A DNA stretch of 64,000 nucleotides from Pseudomonas sp. Irchel 3A7 (GTDB lineage: Bacteria; Pseudomonadota; Gammaproteobacteria; Pseudomonadales; Pseudomonadaceae), in contig NZ_FYED01000004.1 of assembly GCF_900187565.1 (NCBI RefSeq), positions 310,001 to 374,000 on the forward strand, in the 5' to 3' direction. The notes beneath the pieces were generated by a model, which ran no database searches, was not told the origin of the DNA, and saw nothing but the letters and a program-made list of their open reading frames with translations. This document shows positions 45,840-55,973 of this stretch, one piece after another (within the stretch, counting starts at the first letter, position 1; each line of letters begins with the position of its first letter). The position numbers were made by a program, and so were the translations under genes.

Positions 45840-46127
45840 TCAAATGTCTTCCAGCGACAGAAAATCGGGATGAGTGGCCCGATAGCCCAGCGTCCTGTCG
45901 ATCCAGGCATTCAACTCGTTGACCATCACCGGCGGCCTGCCTGGATAGCCTTCAAGTGTCGAACTCAGAAGGTTGTCGATATTGGGGACTGATCCTAGAT
46001 TTCGGGTTTGTATGTATTGCCCGATAAAAGAGTCGAGTTGGTAGTGTTCAGTCTTTGTGAGATAGACACACGCCAGACTCACGACTTGATTATTTGTAAA
46101 ATCGTCGCGCAATTTGGTTCTCTGCAA
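45840..46127 (-). CDS. hypothetical protein
   Basis: 95 residues from a TTG start with no clear ribosome site. The sequence looks protein-like (LTKTEHYQLDSFIGQYIQTR, then a C-terminal NELNAWIDRTLGY) but I recognise no family. The region 45840-46373 is less GC-rich than its surroundings, so it may be an acquired or decaying gene. The start is uncertain. Nothing convincing lies in 46128-46373. Confidence 0.5.
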   Translation of the reverse strand: MQRTKLRDDFTNNQVVSLACVYLTKTEHYQLDSFIGQYIQTRNLGSVPNIDNLLSSTLEGYPGRPPVMVNELNAWIDRTLGYRATHPDFLSLEDI

Positions 46128-46373
46128 GGCTTGTTGTTTTCGGGATGTCCTGAGTTGCTGACTCTTTGGTCAACTGGCTGTGGCACTGGAAATGCGGCGC
46201 GAATGCTAGCCGTACTTATTGAAAATGTATGTATGACCAAAGGATTGTCGGACAAGCGGTTCATTCACAAAACGCATGTGCTTTCATAAGTGTTAATGAG
46301 TTGAAACAGTCGTTGTAACAGTGCCTGACAATGACTTGTTACTTATGCCTGCGGTTCTGTCGATACTGACAGT

Positions 46374-47054
46374 TCAAGTGCTCTTTGCAATTAATTCGGC
46401 CCCTTGGTTTCTGGCATTGTTAAGCGCTTTATCGACCCTGTACCACTCGAATACATCACTGTCTTCCCCTTGCAAAAGTACCATTTGCTCGGCCCGCTCC
46501 TTGGGCGTGGCCGGGTCCAGCCATTCCAGCGCCAACTCGGGTGACAACACCACCGGTCGGCGGTCATGAATATCCACCAACCCTCCTGCGCTGTCGGCAG
46601 TGATGATGACAAAACCGTCATCGTCCCGAGGTGCTGCCGTGCCGATGGGGAACTGTCCGATTGCCGCACATAAAACCGGCTTCCGGTCGCGACGGCGGAT
46701 CAGCCAGGGTTGTCGTGTGCCGTCTCCGGCATCGGTCCATTCAAACCAGTTGTCGATCGGGCAGATCGCGCGGTGTGGCCAGATCGCCCGGAAGAACGGA
46801 CCGTGGGCGACTTTCTCGACCCGCGCATTGATCGGTGCCGCGCGATCGGTCGCCCAGTGCGGTCGCCAGCTCCAGCGCTGCAAATCGGCATGCAAGCCGT
46901 CGTCCTCCTGATGCAGCAGTGCCAGTTGCGTGGTGGGCGGGGCGTTGTAGTGGGCCAACGGCTGGTCGCCGACGTGATTGATCAACGCGTCGGGGATGCT
47001 CAGCACCGCCACGAAATCGTGGATGCCCCGGTATTGCGACAGGCGTCCGCACAT
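46374..47054 (-). CDS. SOS response-associated peptidase (YedK/HMCES)
   Basis: 226 residues beginning MCGRLSQY. Cys2, exposed after Met removal, is the residue that crosslinks to abasic sites in single-stranded DNA. The WFEW segment (near 107) and a His near HDRRPVVL complete the active-site set. The upstream part of the frame translates a REP element and is rejected. The role is shielding abasic sites. Confidence 0.9.
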   Translation of the reverse strand: MCGRLSQYRGIHDFVAVLSIPDALINHVGDQPLAHYNAPPTTQLALLHQEDDGLHADLQRWSWRPHWATDRAAPINARVEKVAHGPFFRAIWPHRAICPIDNWFEWTDAGDGTRQPWLIRRRDRKPVLCAAIGQFPIGTAAPRDDDGFVIITADSAGGLVDIHDRRPVVLSPELALEWLDPATPKERAEQMVLLQGEDSDVFEWYRVDKALNNARNQGAELIAKST

Positions 47055-47068
47055 GGCCGAATCCTCCA

Positions 47069-47170
47069 TTGTAGGAGCGAGCATGCTCGCGATGAACCTG
47101 AGTGCTGCGCGGGGTGTCAGGTTTCCATCGCCATCGTTGACGACCATCGCGAGCATGCTCGCTCCTACAG
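47069..47170. repeat. REP doublet
   Basis: TGTAGGAGCGAGCATGCTCG and GCGAGCATGCTCGCTCC between the ABC ATPase gene and the YedK-like gene. Confidence 0.87.
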
Positions 47171-47184
47171 AATAGCGAATACCC

Positions 47185-47898
<714 letters not shown>

Positions 47899-47901
47899 GG
47901 C

Positions 47902-48801
47902 TCAATCCCCCGCGTGGTGGCCGTTGAAGGTGTCGCGCCAGGCCAGGAAGCGTTTCTCCAGGCCGGCGAGCAGGCCGTCGCTGAGTTTGCCCAGCAGCGC
48001 CAGCACGATGATTGCCGCCAGCACGATGTCCGGACGCGAGGTTTCGCGACCGTCACTGAGCAGATAGCCCAGGCCTTTGGTCGCCGCGATCAGTTCGGCG
48101 GCCACCAGAAACATCCAGGCCAGGCTCATGCCGCTGCGCAACCCGGTGAACAGGCCGGGCAGGGCGGCGGGCAGCAGAATCCGTCGCACCAGGCGAAAGC
48201 GGCTGAAACCGTACATTTGCCCGACCTCCACCAGTTTGCGGTCGATGTTGCGGATCGCTGCGACGCCATTGAGGTACACCGGAAAGAAGGCGCCGATGGC
48301 AATCAGGACGACTTTCGAGGTCTCGTCGATGCCCAGCCAGAGCAAGAGCAGCGGCACCCAGGCCAGGCTCGGGATCGAACGCAGGCCGGCGAATGTCGGT
48401 TCCAGCCAGGCTTCGGCTTCACGGCTCAAACCGACCCAGGCGGCGAACACCAGGGCCAGGCTGGCGCCGATGGCGAACCCCAGCAGCACCCGCAACAGGC
48501 TGGCGCTGATGTGTTTCCACAGCGCGCCTTCGGCGAGGTCTCGCAGAGTGAGGGCGATTTCGCTGGGGGCCGGCATCTGGTAGGACGGCAGCCAGCCGAT
48601 GCGCACGACCAACTCCAGTACCAGAAGCATCAGCACCGGCAGCGCCAGGCCCTTGAGGCGCAGGCGCCAGGCGGTGTTCAGGCGATGCGGTGCAGGCAAT
48701 ACCAGGTGTGGGGGGAGGGTTTTGCTTTTGCTGGACATTGGACTCTCCGGCGACGACGAATCCGCGGCAGGCGCGGATTCAGTCTGTCCGTTAACGGGCA
48801 T
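47902..48801 (-). CDS. sulfonate-type ABC transporter permease
   Basis: 299 residues from the first ATG; an internal ATG (48736-48738) gives 278 residues and is a fair alternative, since SsuC proteins are about 260-280. Six membrane segments and the permease loop EVGQMYGFSRFRLVRRILLP. It begins right at the end of the binding protein gene, which it touches without a gap. Confidence 0.87.
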   Translation of the reverse strand: MPVNGQTESAPAADSSSPESPMSSKSKTLPPHLVLPAPHRLNTAWRLRLKGLALPVLMLLVLELVVRIGWLPSYQMPAPSEIALTLRDLAEGALWKHISASLLRVLLGFAIGASLALVFAAWVGLSREAEAWLEPTFAGLRSIPSLAWVPLLLLWLGIDETSKVVLIAIGAFFPVYLNGVAAIRNIDRKLVEVGQMYGFSRFRLVRRILLPAALPGLFTGLRSGMSLAWMFLVAAELIAATKGLGYLLSDGRETSRPDIVLAAIIVLALLGKLSDGLLAGLEKRFLAWRDTFNGHHAGD

Positions 48802-49788
48802 TTACTGGCGGGCCACGGTTTCCTTGAACCCGGTATCGATCAGTTGATCGATCACCTGATCGACATTCACCCCACGCCGTACCAGCTCTTCGGAAACCAG
48901 GATCGGCGCAGCGGCCTTGGACGCGATCACATCCCGGGTGGTCAGTTGCGGATTGCTCAGGTCAGTGCGCGACAGTTGCAGCTTGGCCACGTCCAGCGGC
49001 AGGCCGGATTCCGTGGCCAGCAGCTTCGCCAACTCATCAGGATTTTTGACCGCCCATTCCCGGGCCTGCTCGTAGGCTTTCAGGACAGTGTCGATGGTTT
49101 GCGGGTGTTCCTTGGCAAAGGTATCGGTGACGCTGACCACGCCATAGCTGTTGAAACCGGTGTTGCGGTACAGCAGGCGCGATCCGGCCTGGACCTCGCT
49201 GGCAGCCATGTGCGGATCGAGCCCCGCCCAGGCGTCGACATCACCTTTTTCCAGTGCGGTGCGACCGTCCGGGTGCTGCAGGTGCACCAGCTCTACATCG
49301 TCCTTGCTCAGACCGGCCTGCTGCAGGCTGCGCAGGGTGAAGAGGTACGGGTCAGTGCCCTTGGTGGCGGCGATTTTCTTGCCCTTGAGGTCGGCCACGG
49401 TTTTGAACGGCGAATCCTTGCGTACCACCAGCGCGGTCCATTCGGCGCGGCTGTAGACGTAGACCGATTTGATCGGGCTGCCATTGGCTCGGCTGAGTAC
49501 CGCCGCGAGGCTGGCGGACGAAGCAAAGTCGACGCCGCCGCTGTTGAGGTACTCCAGCGAACGGTTACTGCCCTGGCTCAGGACCCAGCCGACCTTGGTC
49601 TGTGGCAGTGCTTTCTCCAGAAAACCGAAATGCTTGAGCACCAGGCTGACCGGCGAATAGTAGGCGTAGTCCAGATGCACTTCCGCTGGCGGCGCTTCGG
49701 CCGCCTGAGCCGAAGGTTGCAGGCTCAGGGCCAGGGCGCAGGCGCTGAGCAGGTACCTGAAAGTCGAAAAACGAAAGGTGGGCTTCAT
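48802..49788 (-). CDS. aliphatic sulfonate-type ABC binding protein
   Basis: 328 residues with a signal peptide (about 1-29). SsuA-like periplasmic binding fold: SRANGSPIKSVYVYSRAEW and DLKGKKIAATKGTDPYLF. It probably binds alkane sulfonates or sulfate esters for use as sulfur source. First gene of the three-gene ABC operon; divergent from a second binding protein at 50085. Confidence 0.86.
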   Translation of the reverse strand: MKPTFRFSTFRYLLSACALALSLQPSAQAAEAPPAEVHLDYAYYSPVSLVLKHFGFLEKALPQTKVGWVLSQGSNRSLEYLNSGGVDFASSASLAAVLSRANGSPIKSVYVYSRAEWTALVVRKDSPFKTVADLKGKKIAATKGTDPYLFTLRSLQQAGLSKDDVELVHLQHPDGRTALEKGDVDAWAGLDPHMAASEVQAGSRLLYRNTGFNSYGVVSVTDTFAKEHPQTIDTVLKAYEQAREWAVKNPDELAKLLATESGLPLDVAKLQLSRTDLSNPQLTTRDVIASKAAAPILVSEELVRRGVNVDQVIDQLIDTGFKETVARQ

Positions 49789-50084
49789 GGGGCGGCTCCG
49801 GGCAAGGCGGCGAGATTCTTATGTCCAAAAAATTAGTTAGAGTGACTGCATCCTGCATAAAAAGAATATTGCAGGCTCTGTGCCATGTTTTCGAACTCAC
49901 GCTTTTCAGGGCTTTGCCGCGTTCAGCAGGGAAGTGAGGTGTTCGACACAAAGCAGTGTGTTGACGCGCTGTTGCTGGGCCAACAGCAGCCCATGAAGGG
50001 TGCTTAGCTTATGCAAAAATAGAATTTAAAATTCAATTTGTAAGAGCGTTATGGTCTATGGCAATCACCCCCAAGGAGCCCCCG
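49789..50084. promoter_or_regulatory. divergent promoter region of two binding-protein genes
   Basis: 296 bases without a gene. It contains GCTGTTG (49968-49974) and CAACAGC (49981-49987), an inverted repeat 6 bases apart, and a AT-rich stretch (AAAAATAGAATTTAAAATTC) near 50015-50035 before the right-hand gene. The inverted repeat could be an operator, such as for a Cys/Ssu-type regulator. Confidence 0.4.
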
Positions 50085-51032
50085 ATGAACCTGTCCCGAT
50101 TCGTGCGCGGTCTGCTGACCAGCGCCTTGTTTGCTACGCCCATCGCTTACGCCGCCGAACCTGTCGTGCTGCACGTCGGTGACCAGAATTACTACAACAT
50201 TCGCGCGTCGGTGGAAGCCTCGGGTGTGCTCAAGGACGCGCCTTACACCGTCGATTGGAAGCACTTCCAGGCCGCCGCGCCGTTGGCCGAAGCGCTGAAC
50301 ACCGGTGCGCTGGACCTGGGTTTTCTCGGTGACTCGGGTTTTCTGTTCCTCGCCGCCAAGCAAGCGCCTGTCAAGCTGATCGGCGTGTCGCGGCAGAACC
50401 CGGACACCATCGCCTTGCTGGTGCCCAAGGATTCGCCGGTGAAAACCATCGCTGATCTCAAGGGCAAGAAAGTTGCCTACTGGCCCGGCGCCTGGAGCCA
50501 GCAACTGACCTTGCGCGCCCTGGAGCAAGCCGATTTGCCGGAAGACTATGTCGACTTCATCAAGTTGATGCCGATCGATGCCGCCGCTGCGTTGCCTCAG
50601 GGCAGTATCGACGCGTTCCCGGTGTGGGAACCGTACATTTCCCAGCAGATCCTGTTCTCCGGTGCGCGGCCGATTCTCACCGCCAAGAACCTGATGCCCG
50701 GCCTGAGCGCCATCGCCGCCTCGACCCCTTCGATAGACAGCAAGCGTGAAGCCATCGCCGATTTTCTCGGGCGCTTGAAAAAGGCCCGGGCCTGGGTCGA
50801 CAGCAACACCGACGAATACGCGGATTTGTGGGCGAAGAAGGCCAACCTCGATCAGAACGTCTCGCGCCACTGGTTGCGCCAGGCGCACATGACCGTCGGC
50901 CCGGTGGATGCACAGGCCGCCAAGGATCTGCAAAGCACCGCGGACTTCCTGTTCAAGGTCAAGGCGCTGCCGACTGCACTGGCGACCGCACCGATCATCG
51001 ATAGCTCGTTCCAGCAGGCACTGGCGAAGTAA
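50085..51032 (+). CDS. second sulfonate/nitrate-type ABC binding protein
   Basis: 315 residues from the ATG after AAGGAGCCCCCG; nine upstream codons are dropped. A signal peptide (about 1-21) precedes an SsuA/NMT1-like domain (GALDLGFLGDSGF; DLKGKKVAYWPGAWSQ). It shares the DLKGKKxA motif with the divergent binding protein and no transporter genes follow. It may share the permease and ATPase across the gap. Confidence 0.85.
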   Translation: MNLSRFVRGLLTSALFATPIAYAAEPVVLHVGDQNYYNIRASVEASGVLKDAPYTVDWKHFQAAAPLAEALNTGALDLGFLGDSGFLFLAAKQAPVKLIGVSRQNPDTIALLVPKDSPVKTIADLKGKKVAYWPGAWSQQLTLRALEQADLPEDYVDFIKLMPIDAAAALPQGSIDAFPVWEPYISQQILFSGARPILTAKNLMPGLSAIAASTPSIDSKREAIADFLGRLKKARAWVDSNTDEYADLWAKKANLDQNVSRHWLRQAHMTVGPVDAQAAKDLQSTADFLFKVKALPTALATAPIIDSSFQQALAK

Positions 51033-51040
51033 GCGGAACC

Positions 51041-51143
51041 AATGTAGGAGCGAGCATGCTCGCGATGCACGACAGGGCACCGCGGGGTGCCAGGCTGTCA
51101 GCGTAATCGTTGACGACCATCGCGAGCGAGCTCGCTCCTACAG
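51041..51143. repeat. REP doublet
   Basis: TGTAGGAGCGAGCATGCTCG and GCGAGCGAGCTCGCTCC between the binding protein and deacetylase genes. Confidence 0.87.
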
Positions 51144-51184
51144 GTAAGATGACAGCCTCGTAGAGGTCTGGCTTAAGGCAAAAC

Positions 51185-52084
51185 ATGAAACAGTGGCTCA
51201 AGGTTCTCTCGGCGTGTGCCATGGCAGTCAGTCTGCTGGGCTGTATCGCCGCTCCCATCGAAATGTCGCCGCAGACCGAACAACGTCTGCAAACCCAACC
51301 GCCGATCCGCTTCCTGCTGACCTACGATGACGGCCCCAGCGCATCGGGTTTCTGGAACCCCACCGAAACCGTGCTCGACAGTCTGGCGCGCAATCCCCTG
51401 CAAGCGGACATCAAGGCCGTGTTCTTCGTGCAGACCCGTGCCTCGCGGGCCGGCGGCAGCGAGATCGGGCGCGCAATCATGCACCGCGAGCGCGATGCCG
51501 GGCACATTCTCGGCTTCCACACCGCGACGCCTTCGCACACCAATCATCGTTCCCTCGACCCACAGGAACTCGAACAGGCACTCACCGACGGCAGCGCCGA
51601 CATTGCCGCGATCACCGGTGTGCCACCGACCCTGCTGCGCCCGCCATTCTGGAACTACGACAAACGCACCTTCTCCGCGTATCAGCAACATGGCCTGCAT
51701 GTGCTGTTGACGGACCTGAGCGCCAACGACGGTAAGATCTGGGGCTTCAACGCCAGCCCCCGGCGGCGGGCTCACTTCTTGCGCTCGATGTCCGAAGTGC
51801 GCGAGCGCATTGCCCTGGGTGAACTGCCGGTGGTCGATGGGGTGATTCCGGTGGTGGTGACCTTCCACGACCTCAACCGCTACACAGCCCGGCATACCCG
51901 CGAGTACCTGCAGATCCTGCTCGACAGTGCCCGGGCGACGGGAGTGAAAGTTGCACAACAGCCGTTTTACGACGACACCGCCGCGCTGCAACGGGCGGCG
52001 ATGGCGCGCACCGTGCGCGATGGTTCGCAACCGGTGCAACTACCGGGATTCTGGAACTGGATCTGGAAGAAAAATTCCGAGTGA
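51185..52084 (+). CDS. polysaccharide deacetylase-like lipoprotein
   Basis: 299 residues. The signal ends in LLGC (Cys near residue 19), a lipobox, so it is membrane anchored. NodB-type motifs: TYDDGPS (near 43) with the metal Asp pair, and FHTATPSHTNH (near 112), which gives the two metal His. It would remove acetyl groups from a polysaccharide or peptidoglycan sugar. Confidence 0.85.
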   Translation: MKQWLKVLSACAMAVSLLGCIAAPIEMSPQTEQRLQTQPPIRFLLTYDDGPSASGFWNPTETVLDSLARNPLQADIKAVFFVQTRASRAGGSEIGRAIMHRERDAGHILGFHTATPSHTNHRSLDPQELEQALTDGSADIAAITGVPPTLLRPPFWNYDKRTFSAYQQHGLHVLLTDLSANDGKIWGFNASPRRRAHFLRSMSEVRERIALGELPVVDGVIPVVVTFHDLNRYTARHTREYLQILLDSARATGVKVAQQPFYDDTAALQRAAMARTVRDGSQPVQLPGFWNWIWKKNSE

Positions 52085-52185
52085 AAAAGTGTTTGAAATG
52101 AGAACCGGATAACGCTTTTTTCTGGCGCAGAAATGGCAAAGCGCGGCTATTCTCATTGGGTTCCAATCCGTCCGAGGGATCGGCC

Positions 52186-52425
52186 ATGCTTCCCATCTCT
52201 GTCTTGTGCAACATTGTGGAGTCCGGATTTACCCCTCTGTCCTGCGAATGCACGGAAAGCGCAGGCTTGCTGCGCATCGAGGTTTACGACCCCGTCAGCG
52301 GCCGGGTTGAACTGCTGATCAGCGGCGTATCGACCGAGCAGTTGACCAGCGTGCGGGCTATCTCCGACCTGATCGGCGAGTTGCGCACCGAGATGAGTGC
52401 GGGGCGCCGGGCGTTTGCGGGCTGA
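52186..52425 (+). CDS. DUF1652 protein
   Basis: 79 residues from the ATG preceded by GAGGGATCGGCC. Typical DUF1652 pattern: SxIVE.GF.P..C.C near the start, then a two-strand region and a helix (SVRAISDLIGELRTEM). The family is nearly confined to Pseudomonas. Function unknown. Confidence 0.85.
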   Translation: MLPISVLCNIVESGFTPLSCECTESAGLLRIEVYDPVSGRVELLISGVSTEQLTSVRAISDLIGELRTEMSAGRRAFAG

Positions 52426-52453
52426 CGCCCCAGGTCCGAGATAAACACTGAAC

Positions 52454-52486
52454 CTGTGGCGAGGGAGCAAGCTCCCTCGCCACAGG
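52454..52486. repeat. short REP hairpin
   Basis: CTGTGGCGAGGGAGC, AA and GCTCCCTCGCCACAG form a 15-base-pair hairpin with a minimal loop, 24 bases from the catR stop. It could also serve as a terminator-like end of catR and the DUF1652 gene. Confidence 0.8.
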
Positions 52487-52509
52487 TATTCATTGCCCAT
52501 GGTATTCGA

Positions 52510-53391
52510 TTACTGTGGCTGTAGCTCTTCAATCATCCGCAAACAATGGTTCAACCCCGGCGAAACATCGCCCACCCGTCGGCTGAGAATGATCGGCGAG
52601 GTCGCGTTGTCTTCCAGCAGTGGCGTGAAGCCGATGTCGTCGCGGTGCAGCAATTGCACCGAGGCCGGCACCAGCGTGACCCCGATCCCGGCCCCCACCA
52701 GACCGATCGCCGTTTGCAGCTCATTGGTCCATTGCGCCACGTGGATGCTCACGCCATAGGATTCGAACAGGGCGATCACATGGTCTGCATAGCTGGGGCG
52801 TGGATTGCCGGGGTAGAGCACGAAGGGTTCTCTGGCCAGGTCGCGCAGGCTGATGGGCCCGGCCAGCAGAGGGTGTCCGGCGGGCAGGGCGGCGACCAGG
52901 CGATCTTCGGTCAGTACCGTCTGGACAATCGCAGGGTCGTCGATGCGGATCCGGCCGAAGCCGATATCGATGCGGCCGGCCTTGAGCGCTTGTACCTGTT
53001 GCAAGGTGGTCATTTCCGACAGCCCCAGCTCAAGCTCCAGCGGCTCGCCGCTGCGCAAGCGGCGGATCAGTTCCGGTAGCACGCCGTACAGCGTCGACGG
53101 TGCGAAACCGATGCCCAGCCAGGTCTTTTCCCCCAGGCCGATGCGCCGCGTGTTGTCGCAAACCTTGTTCAGTTGTTCGAGCAGGGCCGTGGAGTGTTCA
53201 TGGAAAAACCGCCCGGCATCCGTCAGCTTCAGCGGCCGTCCACGCTCAAGCAACATCACCCCCAACTCGTCCTCCAGTTGCTGGATCTGCCGGCTCAGGG
53301 GCGGCTGGGCGATATGCAACAACTCAGCGGCGCGAGTGAAGTTGAGGGTTTGAGCCAATACCTGGAAGTAACGCAGGTGACGCAGTTCCAT
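52510..53391 (-). CDS. catR: LysR-family activator of catBCA
   Basis: 293 residues. N-terminal winged helix-turn-helix (MELRHLRYFQVLAQTLNFTR, typical of CatR/BenM) and a C-terminal effector domain for cis,cis-muconate. It is divergent from catB with a 127-base gap holding an ATAC-N7-GTAT site. This is the standard CatR arrangement. Confidence 0.9.
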   Translation of the reverse strand: MELRHLRYFQVLAQTLNFTRAAELLHIAQPPLSRQIQQLEDELGVMLLERGRPLKLTDAGRFFHEHSTALLEQLNKVCDNTRRIGLGEKTWLGIGFAPSTLYGVLPELIRRLRSGEPLELELGLSEMTTLQQVQALKAGRIDIGFGRIRIDDPAIVQTVLTEDRLVAALPAGHPLLAGPISLRDLAREPFVLYPGNPRPSYADHVIALFESYGVSIHVAQWTNELQTAIGLVGAGIGVTLVPASVQLLHRDDIGFTPLLEDNATSPIILSRRVGDVSPGLNHCLRMIEELQPQ

Positions 53392-53417
53392 GGAGCCTCC
53401 AGTCGTAGATCGATTGC

Positions 53418-53432
53418 ATACCTTAAAGGTAT
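53418..53432. promoter_or_regulatory. CatR binding site
   Basis: ATACCTTAAAGGTAT is a perfect ATAC-N7-GTAT palindrome, the consensus of CatR/BenM recognition sites. It is 26 bases from the catR start and 86 bases before catB, so it should serve as the strong (repressing) half of the operator. Confidence 0.8.
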
Positions 53433-53518
53433 CAAGTCAGACCAATTCTATATTGGCATCGAGAAAAAAGCCGTACGAGAATCGATTCCAGAACTCCAAG
53501 AACCTGATGGGTATCGAA

Positions 53519-54667
53519 ATGCTTGCAACTGCCATTGAATCGATCGAGACGATCATCGTCGATCTGCCAACCATCCGCCCGCACAAGCTGGCGATGCACA
53601 CCATGCAGAACCAGACCCTGGTGATCATTCGCGTGCGGTGCGCCGATGGCATCGAAGGTATCGGCGAGTCCACCACCATCGGTGGCCTGGCTTACGGCAA
53701 TGAAAGCCCTGACAGCATCAAGACCAACATCGACACACACTTCGCGCCGCTGTTGATCGGCCAGGACAGCGGCAATGTCAACGCGGCGATGCTGCGCCTG
53801 GAACGCAGCATCCGTGGCAACACCTTCGCCAAGTCCGGTATCGAAACCGCGCTGCTCGACGCCCAGGGCAAGCGCCTTGGTGTGCCGGTCAGCGAGTTGC
53901 TCGGCGGCCGTGTTCGCGATGCGTTGCCGGTGGCCTGGACCCTGGCCAGTGGCGATACCCAGAAGGACATCGCCGAAGCGGAAAAAATGCTCGACCTGCG
54001 CCGCCACCGCATCTTCAAACTGAAAATCGGTGCCGGCGAGGTCAACCGCGACCTGGCCCACGTCATTGCCATCAAGAAAGCCCTGGGCGATCGCGCCAGC
54101 GTACGGGTCGATGTCAATCAGGCCTGGGACGAAGCGGTGGCGCTGCGAGCCTGCCGGATACTTGGCACCAATGGCATCGATCTGATCGAACAGCCGATTT
54201 CGCGCAATAACCGCGCCGGCATGGCGCGCCTGAATGCCATGAGCCCGGCGCCGATCATGGCCGACGAGTCCATCGAGTGCGTGGAAGATGCGTTCAACCT
54301 GGCCCGCGAAGGCGCGGCATCGGTGTTCGCCCTGAAGATTGCCAAGAACGGTGGCCCACGCGCTGTGCTGCGTACTGCCGCTATCGCCGAAGCGGCCGGC
54401 ATCGGCCTGTATGGCGGGACCATGCTCGAAGGCGGCATTGGCACCATGGCCTCGGCCCATGCCTTTGTGACCCTGAACAAACTGGCGTGGGACACCGAAC
54501 TGTTCGGCCCGCTGCTGCTGACCGAAGACATTCTCGGCGAACCGCTGGTGTATCGCGATTTCGAGCTGCATGTGCCGAAAGCCCCGGGGCTGGGCCTGAG
54601 CCTGGATGAAGAACGCCTGGCGTTTTTCCGCCGCGACAAGACATCCACTGCCATTCATCAAGCCTGA
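53519..54667 (+). CDS. catB: muconate cycloisomerase
   Basis: 382 residues from the ATG of MLATAIESIETIIVDLPTIR, which lines up with P. putida CatB; ATGs further upstream would extend it needlessly. Enolase-superfamily fold with the catalytic KLKIG Lys pair (near 169), metal ligands in DVNQAWDE (near 200) and EQPIS, and the second Lys near 275. It converts cis,cis-muconate to muconolactone using Mn2+. First gene of catBCA. Confidence 0.93.
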   Translation: MLATAIESIETIIVDLPTIRPHKLAMHTMQNQTLVIIRVRCADGIEGIGESTTIGGLAYGNESPDSIKTNIDTHFAPLLIGQDSGNVNAAMLRLERSIRGNTFAKSGIETALLDAQGKRLGVPVSELLGGRVRDALPVAWTLASGDTQKDIAEAEKMLDLRRHRIFKLKIGAGEVNRDLAHVIAIKKALGDRASVRVDVNQAWDEAVALRACRILGTNGIDLIEQPISRNNRAGMARLNAMSPAPIMADESIECVEDAFNLAREGAASVFALKIAKNGGPRAVLRTAAIAEAAGIGLYGGTMLEGGIGTMASAHAFVTLNKLAWDTELFGPLLLTEDILGEPLVYRDFELHVPKAPGLGLSLDEERLAFFRRDKTSTAIHQA

Positions 54668-54677
54668 GGAGAGCATT

Positions 54678-54968
54678 ATGCTGTTCCACGTAAAGATGAC
54701 CGTGAATTTGCCGGTCGACATGAACCCCGAACGCGCCGCGCAGCTCAAGGCCGACGAAAAAGCCCTGGCCCAGCGCCTGCAGGACCAAGGCAAGTGGCGT
54801 CACCTGTGGCGTATCGCCGGCCTGTACGCCAATTACAGCGTGTTCGATGTCGACAGCGTCCAGGAACTGCACGATTTGCTCATGCAATTGCCGCTGTATC
54901 CGTACATGGCGATCGAAGTCACCGCGATGTGCCGGCATCCTTCGTCCATTCGCGAGGATGACCGCTGA
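54678..54968 (+). CDS. catC: muconolactone isomerase
   Basis: 96 residues, the exact family length, from the ATG after GAGGAGAGCATT. MLFHVKMTVNLPVDMNPERA at the N terminus and PLYPYMAIEVTAMCRHPSS near the C terminus are characteristic. It isomerises muconolactone to the 3-oxoadipate enol-lactone. It follows catB by 10 bases. Confidence 0.94.
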   Translation: MLFHVKMTVNLPVDMNPERAAQLKADEKALAQRLQDQGKWRHLWRIAGLYANYSVFDVDSVQELHDLLMQLPLYPYMAIEVTAMCRHPSSIREDDR

Positions 54969-55022
54969 ACCCAGCCTGTTCAGTTCGCTATGCCAATAAT
55001 TACAAGATGAGGAACCGATAAA

Positions 55023-55952
55023 ATGAACGTCAAGATTTCCCACACTGCCGAAGTCCAGAAATTTCTCGAAGAAGCCAGCGGCCTGCTGAACGATGCCGGC
55101 GATCCACGGACCAAAGCGCTGGTCTACCGCATCCTGCGTGATTCGGTGAACATCATCGAAGACCTCGCCGTGACCCCGGAAGAGTTCTGGAAAGCGGTCA
55201 ACTACCTCAACGTGCTGGGTGCACGCCAGGAGGCCGGGCTGGTAGTGGCCGGGCTGGGCCTGGAACATTACCTCGACCTGCTGATGGATGCCGAAGACGA
55301 ACAGGCCGGCAAATCCGGCGGTACCCCGCGCACCATTGAAGGCCCGCTGTACGTGGCCGGTGCGCCGCTGTCCCAAGGTGAAGCGCGTCTGGACGATGGC
55401 GTCGATCCGGGTGTGACCCTGTTCATGCAAGGCCGCGTATTCAACACCGCTGGCGAACCCTTGGCCGGCGCCGTGGTGGATGTCTGGCACGCCAACACCG
55501 GTGGCACCTATTCGTACTTCGATACCACGCAATCGGAATTCAACCTGCGCCGCCGTATCGTCACCGATGCCGAAGGCCGCTACCGTTTCCGCAGCATCGT
55601 GCCGTCGGGCTACGGCTGCCCGCCGGACGGTCCGACCCAGCAACTGCTCGATCAACTGGGCCGTCACGGCCAGCGCCCGGCGCACATCCACTTCTTCATT
55701 TCCGCGCCGGACCATCGCCACCTGACCACCCAGATCAACCTGGATGGTGATCAGTACCTGCACGACGATTTCGCCTACGCCACCCGCGATGAACTGATTG
55801 CGAAAATCACCTTCAGCGAAGACCAGGCGCGTGCAGCGGCGCACGGTGTCAGCGGTCGCTTTGCCGAAATCGACTTCGACTTCACCCTGCAGTCGTCGGC
55901 CCAGCCTGAAGAGCAGCAGCGCCACGAGCGGGTTCGTGCACTGGAGGACTGA
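55023..55952 (+). CDS. catA: catechol 1,2-dioxygenase
   Basis: 309 residues. The helical N-terminal linker domain is followed by the intradiol dioxygenase beta domain. Fe(III) ligands are visible as Tyr in NTGGTYSYFD (near 163), Tyr in VPSGYGCP (near 200), and the two His in RPAHIHFF (near 224 and 226). It cleaves catechol to cis,cis-muconate. Last gene of catBCA; it receives catechol from both the iac and ben routes. Confidence 0.94.
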   Translation: MNVKISHTAEVQKFLEEASGLLNDAGDPRTKALVYRILRDSVNIIEDLAVTPEEFWKAVNYLNVLGARQEAGLVVAGLGLEHYLDLLMDAEDEQAGKSGGTPRTIEGPLYVAGAPLSQGEARLDDGVDPGVTLFMQGRVFNTAGEPLAGAVVDVWHANTGGTYSYFDTTQSEFNLRRRIVTDAEGRYRFRSIVPSGYGCPPDGPTQQLLDQLGRHGQRPAHIHFFISAPDHRHLTTQINLDGDQYLHDDFAYATRDELIAKITFSEDQARAAAHGVSGRFAEIDFDFTLQSSAQPEEQQRHERVRALED

Positions 55953-55973
55953 TCGCCTCTAACTGCGCAACCT

